A DNA stretch of 64,000 nt from Henckelia pumila (taxonomy: Eukaryota > Streptophyta > Magnoliopsida > Lamiales > Gesneriaceae), in NCBI RefSeq assembly GCF_033568475.1, contig NC_133120.1:89732151-89796150 (forward strand), written 5' to 3'. Both the position numbers and the translations under genes were made by a program. Position 1 is the stretch's first letter. Each line of letters starts with the position of its first letter. The notes under the pieces are model-generated. The model was not told where the DNA came from. It worked only from the letters and a program-made list of their open reading frames with translations, and did no database searches. This document shows, piece by piece, positions 22,007 through 31,415 of the stretch.

Positions 22007-22546
22007 AATCGAAAAGATTGGGCAATCAAGCTAGATGACGCCATTTGGGCCTACCGCACTGCATTCAAAACCCCCATTGGGATGTCTCCCTTCAGGCTGG
22101 TTTTTGGTAAGGCATGTCATTTATCGTTGGAGTTAGAGCACAAGGCGTTTTGGGCTATCAAGAAGCTAAACATGGATCTCGAAGCATCCGGAGAGTTGCG
22201 GAAACTACAGTTGAATGAATTGGATGAATTCCGGAGTGAAGCATATGAGAATGCCAAGATCTACAAAGAGAAAACAAAGAAGTGGCATGATAAAGTTATT
22301 GTGCATAGGGAATTCGAAAAGGGTCAGAGAGTTTTGCTATTTAACTCTTGGTTGAAATTATTTCCAGGAAAGTTGAAATCGCGATGGTCAGGGCCGTTTC
22401 TCGTTGAGACTGTGTATCCACATGGTGCCATTGAATTGCGATGTACAGATGGAAGAGTTTTCAAGGTCAATGGGCAGAGAGTCAAGCACTACTTTGGCAA
22501 TGAAGTACCACCCGCATCCAGCGCATTGCTTAATGATCCCAACTAA
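22007..22546 (+). CDS. Athila pol, third part (integrase C terminus)
   Basis: Continues the integrase frame after the Tekay insertion and ends at a TAA at 22544-22546. The block [21 protein letters not shown] and the following [15 protein letters not shown] are the usual integrase post-core region of Ty3/gypsy elements, ending in a GPF/Y-type module ([20 protein letters not shown]). Leaving out both insertions and one copy of each target duplication, the gag-pol segments add up to 1742 codons including the stop, all in one phase. Confidence 0.87.
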   Translation, partial: NRKDWAIKLDDAIWAYRTAFKTPIGMSPFRLVFGKACHLSLELEHKAFWAIKKLNMDLEASGELRKLQLNELDEFRSEAYENAKIYKEKTKKWHDKVIVHREFEKGQRVLLFNSWLKLFPGKLKSRWSGPFLVETVYPHGAIELRCTDGRVFKVNGQRVKHYFGNEVPPASSALLNDPN

Positions 22547-23521
22547 AGAATGGTGCACGTCGGGCTGATGACTTTACAACAAGCGCTTTTTGGGAGGCAA
22601 CCCAAATTTTTTTAGTTTTTGTCTTTGCTTTCTCGTTTTAATTTTTTGTTCTTTAGTTTTTACTGTTAATTTTGTTGTGTTGGAATTAATTTGTTTTTTT
22701 TCTTTGATTTTTTTCAGAATTTTGGATGCAAATCTCGAGGTGAAGGCGCGCCCGCTCTTCTATTAGGCGCGCCCGCGCCTCTCCTGCAATGATATTGTGA
22801 ATTTTTCGAGCTCAAGGCGCGCCCGCCCCGTCTTCAGCGCGCCCGCGCCGTCTCTATACCCTATTTTGAAAAAAAATTCGAGACGTAGGCGCGCCCGCCC
22901 CGTCTTCAGCGCGCCCGCCCCGGCCCTGCTATTTCACAAAACGAGCAAGAGGCGCGCCCGCCCTTACCTCTTGCGCGCCCGCCCCGTCACCGATCTCTTC
23001 TATCTAACCTACTATTTTCTTTCCTTTCTCCCAAATCTTTTCCCTAATTTCTTGTCCACTTTCCTCCTCACGAATTCTTCCCCTTTTTTCTTGTTATATC
23101 GGCTAGTGTCTCTCATCATCTCCAAATCCCCCCCAATCTAATTCCTTTCTTCCTCTCTTTGACGCGGGACGGTCGAACCACTTTTATCCGGGGCACGCCT
23201 ATTTTAATGTTTGGAGGATTGGAGATTGGGGAAGCTTTTGATTATCTACTCTTCTTGAACTCATATGGAGTAAGTCATTCTTTTGGTACTTCTACAATTG
23301 TTTTGGGTGGTGAGTATTTCGCAAAATTCTACTCGTGCGATTCGTGGGTCTTGAACTATTAATTGATTAATCGATCTTTGAAGTGTGAATTATATTGGAT
23401 TGTTGCGGAAGTGGTTGTTGTTGTGTGTGGATTGTGGAGTAGATTTAAGTTTGGGGAAGTTGTGATTGTGGTAAATTGGTTATTTGTGCGTGTCGTGTGG
23501 TGCCTACTAAGTGTTTGATTC
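22547..23521 (+). other. Athila non-coding region behind pol
   Basis: No gene. Contains a small hairpin TTTGGGAGGCAACCCAAA (22588-22605) found at this place in many Athila elements, a T-rich tract, a GC-rich minisatellite (22744-22990), a pyrimidine-rich stretch, and a PPT-like AAGTTTGGGGAAG near 23448. Confidence 0.6.
22744..22990 (+). repeat. GC-rich minisatellite, unit about 64-72 bp, with paired GCGCGCCCGC motifs
   Basis: Eight GCGCGCCCGC words in four pairs near 22744/22765, 22815/22837, 22887/22908 and 22951/22973. The two words of a pair are 21-22 bp apart; the pairs recur every 64-72 bp. The same unit is in the 3' LTR at 26568-26752. The open frame through it reads ARP repeats and is not a gene. 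Confidence 0.85.
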
Positions 23522-24685
23522 ATGGCCCCAAAGAAGAAGCAAAAATCCGTTGCATCCTCTTCTCATGCTAATCCAGAGCATGAGCCACAGCGTTTCTGGA
23601 ATGAGAGTGCCGAACAGCATTATCAAAATTGTCTAGGCAAAACGATATTACCGGAGCGTGGGTTTGACACGACATTGGGGTTTGGGAACGATGAGTTTTT
23701 GCATACAATTGGTAGGGTTGTGAATGGGCGTCAATGGTTAAATTTTGTTAAGCCACCGCAGGATGCAGTCGTCCCAATCGTTCGTGAATTTTATGCAAAC
23801 TTGAAAGTAAAGCACATGCAGTTGAAAGTGCTTGTCCGAGGCCAGCTGGTGCCTTTTGATGCTCACACTATTAACACCTTGTACAACCTTCCACCAGTAT
23901 TTCACGATGAGTATGCGGAGTACCGAGCGAATGAAGTGGATTACGCAGCGATTCTGAGCCGTATTTGTGTTCCGGGTGCGGAATGGCGCATGGGCCGTGA
24001 TCATCAGCCTTCTAAGTTGAAGAAGACCGAGCTAATTCCTGATGCTAAGCTATGGTACAACTTTGTGTGTGCTCGTCTTAAACCGACTGACCACGAGCAT
24101 GAGGTGACACGAGAATGAGCGATTCTTGTTTATTGTATTTTGGAGGGCAAAGCAATCGACTTGGGACAGATTTGTCAAGCAACTATTCAGGGTGTGGCGG
24201 CAGGTAAGACGACTGGCGGGTTTGCTTTGCCCGTACTTATCACTGATCTTTGTGAAGCGGCTGGAGTTGAGTGGGGCCAAAATGAAGAATTGTTGAAAGC
24301 TACTGCTCCTATTGCTTGTCATACTCCTTTTCGCATGATACCGGCTTCTGAGCACAGAACTCGCGCTGAGAGGCGAGATTTTAATGAGCGAGCAGCTGCA
24401 CGAAGCGGCCCTGCACCCCGACCTCAAGCACCCCCTGTTGCGCCCGATCGTGTTGCTATTCTGGAGGATGAATTGAGAGCACACCGTCAAGAGTTTCGGA
24501 CATTTCAGCAGACTACTGGTGTCTTTATGGACTACATGATGGATTTTACAGATGCTTTGAGACATCAGTTTCCACAGGCTGCTAGTTCGGCTCATCCATT
24601 TCCTCTGTATCCACAGTGGCCACCCACTTTTGGCCCTTCTGATCCGTCCCATGATGATGCTGCTGATGATGGCGACGACCACTGA
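23522..24685 (+). pseudogene. Athila extra ORF behind pol, plant-transposon-protein-like, broken by one TGA
   Basis: 388 codons with a single in-frame TGA at 24116-24118 (residue 199); the frame is otherwise open to 24685. The N-terminal half (NESAEQHYQNCLGKTILPERGF, then VPIVREFYANLK, then YNLPPV) resembles the 'putative plant transposon protein' domain (Pfam PF20167) found as an extra ORF in Athila elements. The C-terminal half has a helical segment near 310-350 and a proline- and acid-rich end. I see no signal peptide or transmembrane segment, so an envelope function has no support here. Function unknown; some authors call ORFs in this position env-like. Confidence 0.75.
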
Positions 24686-26341
24686 CGGTCGTCGTTTGTG
24701 GTACATGTCCTTTATGCTTTCTTGTTTTAATTCCTTGAGGACAACGAATGTACTAAGTTTGGGGGAGTTGTGTCAATTCTGACTTTTATTGTTTTTATTT
24801 AGTTGCTTTTGGTTTTGTTTTGTTTTTTTTTTTTTATTTTAGTTGTTTGGTTCTTAGGAGTTGTGTTGTGTTGGTGTGTGGCTGCATTTGAAAAATTTTT
24901 GAGAAATTTATGTAGTTGTGTTGATATGGATTGATGACCAATGATGTTAATTTTGTTTGTTTTGTAACTGAAGTCCATGACTACCTGCCTAGCTGACAAA
25001 ATTTTGAAATAAATGAAATCAAGTGAACAATTGAACTCCTATATATTCTGTGATTTTGCTTGAATCTGAATTTTGAGACAGACAAACATAAAAAGGATTG
25101 AGGCATTGTTTGGATGTTTTTTTTTGGGCCTTGAATTTGATTGAATCAGTGCATCCTTAGTTGCCCATTTGAGCTTACACGCATATTTGTACTTAGAGGT
25201 ACGATAATTCTGAAACTACTTGTGAAAATCATCGTTTACTGCTGATGATTATCCCTTTCTGCACTGATTGAGATTTGTATGATTTAATTGTAGATTGAGA
25301 CTTGTCTAGAACTAGTTCGGACACCCCTTGAGGCGAAATACGGGCAAAACTGTGATTAGAAATGATTTAGGCGATTTTTCTGAATTCGTTTGAGCCTTTC
25401 AAGCTACCTATTATATATATGTTATCCCTAGTACCTTGTTTGAGTTTGATTGAAAATCGAATGGCATGCGTGTAAACGTGTGATTAAACTCCCATTCGTC
25501 ATTATTTCAAGGTCCTACATTGACTACCTGAATAGCTTATACAATATTTCCTACCTTTAATGGAGTAATTTGAATGCTAAAATGTTATATGCTCCTAGCT
25601 TTATTTGTGAAAAATGGAATGGTGTGGTGGATGAATTGAAAAGATGAAAAGAGGTAGTATAAGAAAAAAAAAATGTGTGGTTGGAAAAGTTGTAAAAGAG
25701 AGTTGAAAGAAGTTGTGAGAAAAAAAAATTGAAAAATCAATGAAGTGAAATAAGTGTGGAATTGTGAATGAAAGGAGTCAAAAATTAGAGTTGAGTTTGA
25801 GCATAAATGTGAATTACTCCTTATTTGAATTCTTTTCCTTCATTTGTAGCCATGAGCCAGGCCTTGTATTATAAGCTTATTAAGTCCTATTGACCGAGTC
25901 ACAGTTGCCCAATATACTAGTGGAGAGGGGTTGCGAGAATTTAGCCTATGGACTGTTGATTGAAACTTAAATGATTATGAATTCTTGGTCGAAACACGCA
26001 CACACTATGTTCTTTGAATTAAACCAATTGAGTGTGGTTGTGATGATATATCCTTGAATTTGATCCTGTTTTACCATGAAAGTCCTCATGATCTGTGAAC
26101 GTTTGAATTGAGTTAAGAGAAGAGTATTTTGAAACGTGAGTTGCGGAGTTTATGAGTTTATGAGGTTGAATTACTTTTCTGAACATCTTACTTTTCAAGT
26201 GTTAGTAGGGCAGAGATGATTGGATTTAAATTGTTTTGAAATTCCATACTGAGGTCATTAATCCATAGTCATTCTTGATGGTTATTGTTCTTGCAATTGA
26301 GTGGAGTTTGAGTTAGTTTTGCTCGAGACGAACAAAAGTTC
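24686..26341 (+). other. Athila long non-coding tract before the 3' LTR
   Basis: 1.65 kb, AT-rich, with no believable coding frame. It starts with a second PPT-like AAGTTTGGGGGAG at 24754-24766. Purine-rich stretches (25640-25780) and T runs (24825-24840) are present. Confidence 0.7.
24754..24766 (+). other. Extra PPT-like motif
   Basis: AAGTTTGGGGGAG, the same word as the real polypurine tract at 26342, placed just behind the extra ORF. Confidence 0.55.
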
Positions 26342-26356
26342 AAGTTTGGGGGAATT
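26342..26356 (+). other. Athila polypurine tract
   Basis: AAGTTTGGGGGAATT directly before the 3' LTR start TGATAAGTGC. Confidence 0.85.
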
Positions 26357-27780
26357 TGATAAGTGCATTTTGTGCACTTAATTTGTATATGGTTTTACTT
26401 GACTTTTGGAATTTATTGGTAGATATTGCGTGAAATTGTTGTTGTTTTTGTGGTTGTAGGAAGTTATGGATTTTGATGTGTTCAAGTGGAAATAAGCTTA
26501 CAAGATGGAAGTCTACAAGGAAATTCAAGAGTTGGAAAAGTGAAGAAAAAAAGCTGAAAACGAGCAAGAGGCGCGCCCGCCCTATCCTTAGGCGCGCCCG
26601 CGCTGTTAATGAAGAGTTCGAGATATAGAGTCGAGCTAGAGGCGCGCCCGCGCTGACCCTAGGCGCGCTCGCGCCGTCGATGAAATTTTTAAAGTATGTT
26701 TTGCGAGTTGAGAGGGCGCCCGCCCTATCCTAGGCGCGCCCGCGCCGTCGTCTGATTGGAATTTTAGAGTCCGATTGTTTATGGAAACTTGGGGGATATC
26801 TTTGGTATTTTTTTGGACGATTGTTAGGTCATATTTAAGGGATTTTTCGGAGTCATAGTAGGGATCTATCAGCCACCAATACACACAATATTCGAGAGAG
26901 CACTTCTGTGAGTTTTTTGGAGTTGAAGAACTGAAGATTGCTTGGAACGAAGACGAAGACTTTTCGACCGGACACGGAAGAAAGACTACGGCTTTGTTTC
27001 TTCTTTTTAGTTTCTTTGATTGTTGAATTATGTTTGAGATATTAAACATGATTTGGTTTTTATTGAATTCGAGCATGAACTAAACTTTTCTAGTCTAGAG
27101 GTTGACGTAGCTTAGTTGAGACCTATTCATGAATCTTTGATTTTAATGAATTGAATTTCTATAGATTAATTGTGTTTCTAGAATTGAATATCTTCTTAAT
27201 TTATTGGCCATAAATTGAGTTGTTATATTTACTTAGAATCATTGCTCGGGAGAGGGGATTTTGAGTAGGATCAATAGGAACTACACTGTTAATTGTTTAT
27301 ATAGCTCGGGAGAGTATATAGCTTTAATAGAACCTTTAAGGAACATCATTTTACACATATCACTACATCTAGATTTTAAATAGGGATATTGAAATCGAAT
27401 TGTAAGTTGATACACTCTATTTATTGCTCGGGAGAGGGGAATAGAATACTCTAAGTGTTTTTGGTTATTAATCGAAGGAAATTCATAAAATAGATTAATT
27501 AGGATTGAATATTGTCGAGACCAAGTGAAATCAAAACCTCTGGACTATTTTTCTCTGATTGATAATTCCTCAAAATTTGTGTGTGTGTGAGCTGAATAAT
27601 TTCTATTTATTTATTTTAGTTATTCTGCAAAACTCTTGAAGTTTGATTTTCTAGATAAAATTAAGACTATTTTAATTACAAGTATTGAATCTTTTCATTT
27701 TACTCCTTGTGGGATCGACACTCTTTCTTTCACTATACTAAAACTTGACACTCGTACGCTTGCGAGGAAAATTCACTACA
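26357..27780 (+). repeat. Athila 3' LTR, complete (1424 bp)
   Basis: TGATAAG...CACTACA. It opens with a hairpin (AAGTGCATTTTGTGCACTT), carries the GC minisatellite at 26568-26752, and three copies of GCTCGGGAGAG near 27244, 27304 and 27425. Its last 360 bp equal positions 1-360. Confidence 0.93.
26568..26752 (+). repeat. LTR copy of the GCGCGCCCGC minisatellite
   Basis: Six motif copies in three pairs, unit about 70-72 bp. The flank ACGAGCAAGAGGCGCGCCC at 26559-26577 matches the internal copy near 22941. Confidence 0.85.
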
Positions 27781-28993
27781 GCTCAACAGCACCAGCACCC
27801 TGAGCTCTCTCATCAGGCAAGGAGGGGATACTATGGCCCTGGCGTCCCCACGGTACCACTCCTCGGCTCTCTCCAACACGAGGAACTAATGCACCGGCAC
27901 GATCAGATGCATCTTTTCCATTCCCCTTGTGCTTCGGCCCACTCCAAGGAAAAGGGCGGCCGGAAGTATTCTCCCTATGACGGAGCTTACTCAGGTCAAT
28001 TTGGTTACCTGTAAGGGAGATTGCATACATATAAAAAATGGTCAGAGCTAAACAAATATAAGCAGTAGATACAACATGTAAATGATTGCACACGCAAAAG
28101 ACCTAAATAGTACCAGCACTAACTAAACACTGAGGGTCGAAACTTTCGTTAAAAATCCCCAGAGACCGACACTGTGATTGAAGCTCAAATATAGATCCTT
28201 TATTCTTTATTATAGTAAGCCCAGAGCTCCAATCCACAGGCACCCCCCACCCGCAATCTTTCGCATAAAAGAAGTCCGATTTCCAAGCACCTCGGTGAGA
28301 TCGAAGTTTACGTAGGAACCTACACTTTGGACGGGGCTGGAAATATATATCAGAGTCCGGTTTTGTTGGACGAGCTGAAAAGAGTGCATGAAATAAATCC
28401 AAGCTTGGATCCAAGTCAAAAGCACTCACTTGATGTCGAAATCCAAAAAAATATAGAAGGGCATTAGGAGTCAACCGACTGAGACTGACTCCTAAACTTT
28501 TTATTAACCCTATCAGGACAGGGCATGGAGGAATTGAAAGCCCGCTGTTTAGGTGTTCCACATAAACTGTGAAAAAACCAGTAGGCGGAGAGTGACGAGA
28601 ATCACCAGGGCTTGGAACTATAATGTTGTAGGATTCAGGTATTCCTTTGCAGCGGCACACGTAAGAAACACTTTCACGAGACAAAGGGTGGAACACCGGG
28701 TCACCAGGAATCCCACCACTGTCTGAGTCGCTAGAAGAACCTGAGTCGGGCTCAAGGTTCAAATCGACAGGCTTTAGGCTCTGTAATGATGTCGGCGCAA
28801 CATCAAGAGAGACAAAATTACTCAAATGGACGACACCTACACCTAAGCTGGGACTATTTGCTGGCGAATCAGTTTCAGCATACCGCTCAGAATCAGGGCT
28901 ATGATTGGACTCAGTCTGGGATTCACGCAGAGAAATTAATAAGGAATATTCTTTCCCTCTGCTGCATTCTACGTAATTTTGCGAGGATCTCAC
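27781..28993 (-). pseudogene. Antisense spliced ORF of the Tat-like element, truncated by Athila
   Basis: Main exon about 28114-28993. The block TGFFTVYVEHLNSGLSIPPCPVLIG, then NALLYFFGF, resembles the N-terminal 'putative gypsy type transposon' domain (Pfam PF04195). A 105-bp intron is likely at 28009-28113 (donor GTACTA, acceptor CTTACAG after a pyrimidine tract). It joins in phase to a second exon, 27781-28008, read as NQIDLSKLRHRENTSGRPF, which the Athila insertion cuts off. The main exon has no ATG at all: its frame opens after a TAA and the only alternative start is GTG at 28993, so the start lies in another exon or is lost. A serine/aspartate-rich run is near residues 80-95. Function unknown. 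Confidence 0.55.
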
Positions 28994-29144
28994 GAATTAA
29001 ATTTTGTATATTTGAGATTCTTCTTTGAAGACATTCCTCAAAAATAATTAATGCATAAACATGAAACATATATACATAAACAAGTATACAGTCAATAAAC
29101 TTAAAATTAATTGCATAACACATAAGTACAGTAACAACAACCAA
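28994..29144. other. AT-rich segment of the Tat-like element
   Basis: Non-coding sequence between the antisense ORF and the palindrome array; may hold the promoter or first exon of the antisense ORF. Confidence 0.35.
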
Positions 29145-29544
29145 GAGAGCGACACACGCTCTTTTTTCTCCCATCTCCGTCAAAACAGTAAATAAGCGAC
29201 ACCCGCTTTCTAGTCAAAACTCCGTCATGAGCGACTCCCGCTCCCCTTCGCAAAATCCAACGCACCAAAATGAGCGACACCCGCTCAAACACTTTCCGTC
29301 AAACACCGTGAGCGATGCCCGCTCCCCTTCACAAAGTCCGACGCACCAAAATAAGCGACACCCGCTCAACATCTCCTCCTAACACCTGGAACGACGCCCG
29401 TTCCGTCTCCGCAAACATGCCAACATACCACCGAGAGCGACACCCGCTCATCTGCACAAGCAGCATGCCGCTGCAACCAACACACCAAAATGAGCGACAC
29501 CCGCTCAATCACCTCCCATCTAAAACCAGGAGCGACGCCCGCTC
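29145..29544. repeat. Array of short palindromes GAGCG-ACACC-CGCTC in the Tat 3' region
   Basis: Ten copies near 29145, 29194, 29229, 29272, 29310, 29353, 29389, 29435, 29492 and 29530, each a 5-bp stem with a 5-nt loop. An eleventh copy is at 51561-51575 beyond the copia insertions. Arms change together in some copies (AAGCG/CGCTT at 29194, GAACG/CGTTC at 29389). A second word, GCAGCAYGCCGCTGC, occurs near 29460, 39072 and (diverged) 51581. Confidence 0.8.
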
Positions 29545-29550
29545 ATCCAC

Positions 29551-29555
29551 ACAAC
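29551..29555. repeat. Left target-site duplication of copia 2
   Basis: ACAAC, identical to 39023-39027. Confidence 0.9.
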
Positions 29556-31401
29556 TGTTGGAACACGGTCGTTCTCCGGATCAAAAAAGAAAGTGATACC
29601 CGGTGCAGCGGAAGTTTTAAATTTTATATGAAACGATTCCTTATGGGTATCAAATTTCTACGATTAAAATTGATAATATAAAATTTAAACAATATAAATT
29701 TTACCTTAAAATCTCGAAACGAGATTATGGACACCAACAGATTAAACTGCTCTTGTTGTATATCCCAGGAACTGATGAACGAACAATTCTTCAATCAGGT
29801 CCACGAACAGAAGTTTAATCCCTCTGATAGACTGCACTAGAAAGTCTATCAAAAGTTTCTACGAAGAGATAGAACAGATATGATCTGCTAATTCAGACTG
29901 CAAATTCGAAATTCGCAGACTGAAAATTCTCTAAGACAGAGAGAGGGGGCGGCCGAAATTCCTAGACTGGAGGCTAGGGTTTTCAAAAATCTGAGTGTAA
30001 GTTGTGTGTAATTTTTGTACTGCAATAACTTATTTATAATGTGGGCTGCTAACAGCTTAGGGCCCATTAGTCCTAAGTTCAAGCCTGACAAGCAAAGCCC
30101 GCATGTTCAGAAATTAATATAAAATTCATCGTGACTCAGATTGATAAACCAATTTCACCAATGTGCACAGAAACCATTTCTGCATCTTTTAAAGTCAAGA
30201 TAAATTTTCTGAATCCGAATTCAGTGGTTTCCAAAAATGTCCATCACTATGTCATTTTAGGAAATCTTACTCTCTCTACTCTTAAATAAAAAGTCCCACT
30301 TCTTTATTCACTAAATTTAACTCTTTAAATTTAATTATCTCAACGGGGATTAAAAATCCATTACTTGTGTGACCCTCAATGGTTCAGGGATACAGCTAGC
30401 CGTGGGCTCACAACTCCTTGTGACTCGGAACAACAATTTCCGACTTGCCCATCGAATCATGGTAAGAGCACCTAGCAACAATGCCCCATGATTCCCTAGG
30501 TATCACTGATAGTGCCTACAAGAACCAATAGATTTTGGTTAGCGTACAGTACGGTCCCTTCATCCATATATCCCGATCAAATCAACAACCATTGGTAAAT
30601 CGAGAGTCGTTCGAGATTCGATAACTATGCAATGCATCTTGAAGATCAAATAGTGACATCGCATGTGCTACTAAGAAACCATTTCTTAAAACATATCATG
30701 TACTCTGGCCAGAGATTCGTCACACTAATATCTCCTCAGATTGCATAGGATATCCACACTCGCAAGTATGTGATGAATCCTTGACAACAAAGTATCGACT
30801 CCTATATGTGTCGTAACTGTACCCAATCCCGACACCTGATGACCCCAATAGAGTCGGTAAACGAGTCAAAGTACAGTACTAGCATATAGAGTCTCAATGA
30901 TGTTTCAAGTAGTAAGGACTAATGGTGTACAACCAAAACCGCGGACTTTATCCACTCGATAAGTGACAACCACTTGGAAAGTTCGGATAGGGTAGTTCGA
31001 TCATTCATCGTATGAATATCCATTTGCATGCTTTTAACATCTCTATGTTCCATACCAATGAAACGTGGTACTCGACATCGCAAATGCTAGTCTCAATCTC
31101 GAGCGATCCTTATCCTTATTAACGGACGGCATAATCGACTAGGATTTATTTAGAATATACAGTGACTATAAGATGTGTTTCATGATAGCCATCCCCATGT
31201 GCCACCACATCTTACATACACTATAGTATATTCAAGGTCTTCATCTAAACATCTTATAGTATGTCACAACATAATAATATGATAAAAGATAAAGTAAATG
31301 CCATTATAAAAATGTAAATTATATTAAACAAAAGATTGTTTATACATAGAGTCATAAAAGCCCTTAGCCACATGTTGGCTCACCGGGCACCCACTCTTTC
31401 A
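29556..31401 (-). repeat. Copia 2 3' LTR (1846 bp)
   Basis: TGTTGGAAC...CTCTTTCA on +. Shares a conserved core with the copia 1 LTR, while both LTR ends differ between the two subfamilies. Confidence 0.93.
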
Positions 31402-31415
31402 ATCTCCCACTTGCC
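31402..31415 (-). other. Copia 2 polypurine tract
   Basis: GGCAAGTGGGAGAT on -, as in copia 1, between the pol stop and the LTR. Confidence 0.85.

Larger units (their letters stand above)
1..27780 (+). mobile_element. Athila-type Ty3/gypsy LTR retrotransposon, interrupted by two younger elements
   Basis: The element runs from a partial 5' LTR at the window edge to a complete 3' LTR ending at 27780. The last 360 bp of the two LTRs are identical. Order on +: LTR, primer binding site of the tRNA-Asp type, gag, protease, reverse transcriptase, RNase H, integrase, an extra ORF, a long non-coding tract, polypurine tract, LTR. That order, the absence of a gag zinc knuckle, the long region behind pol and the primer binding site fit the Athila lineage. 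Copia 1 (4024-13521) and a Tekay-like element (14689-22001) are inserted in it, both on the opposite strand. The 5-bp target duplication cannot be tested because the left end is outside the window; the right flank begins GCTCA. Confidence 0.9.

Noticed and set aside
22797..23141. ORF with ARP repeats
   Set aside because: Translation of the GCGCGCCCGC minisatellite, not a protein gene.
24050..24706. 218-codon ORF on - opposite the Athila extra ORF
   Set aside because: Shadow of the + strand frame, which has the recognisable domain.
29145..29544. Regularly spaced short repeats resembling a CRISPR array
   Set aside because: Repeats are 15-bp palindromes with uneven spacers, in a plant retrotransposon 3' region, without cas genes.
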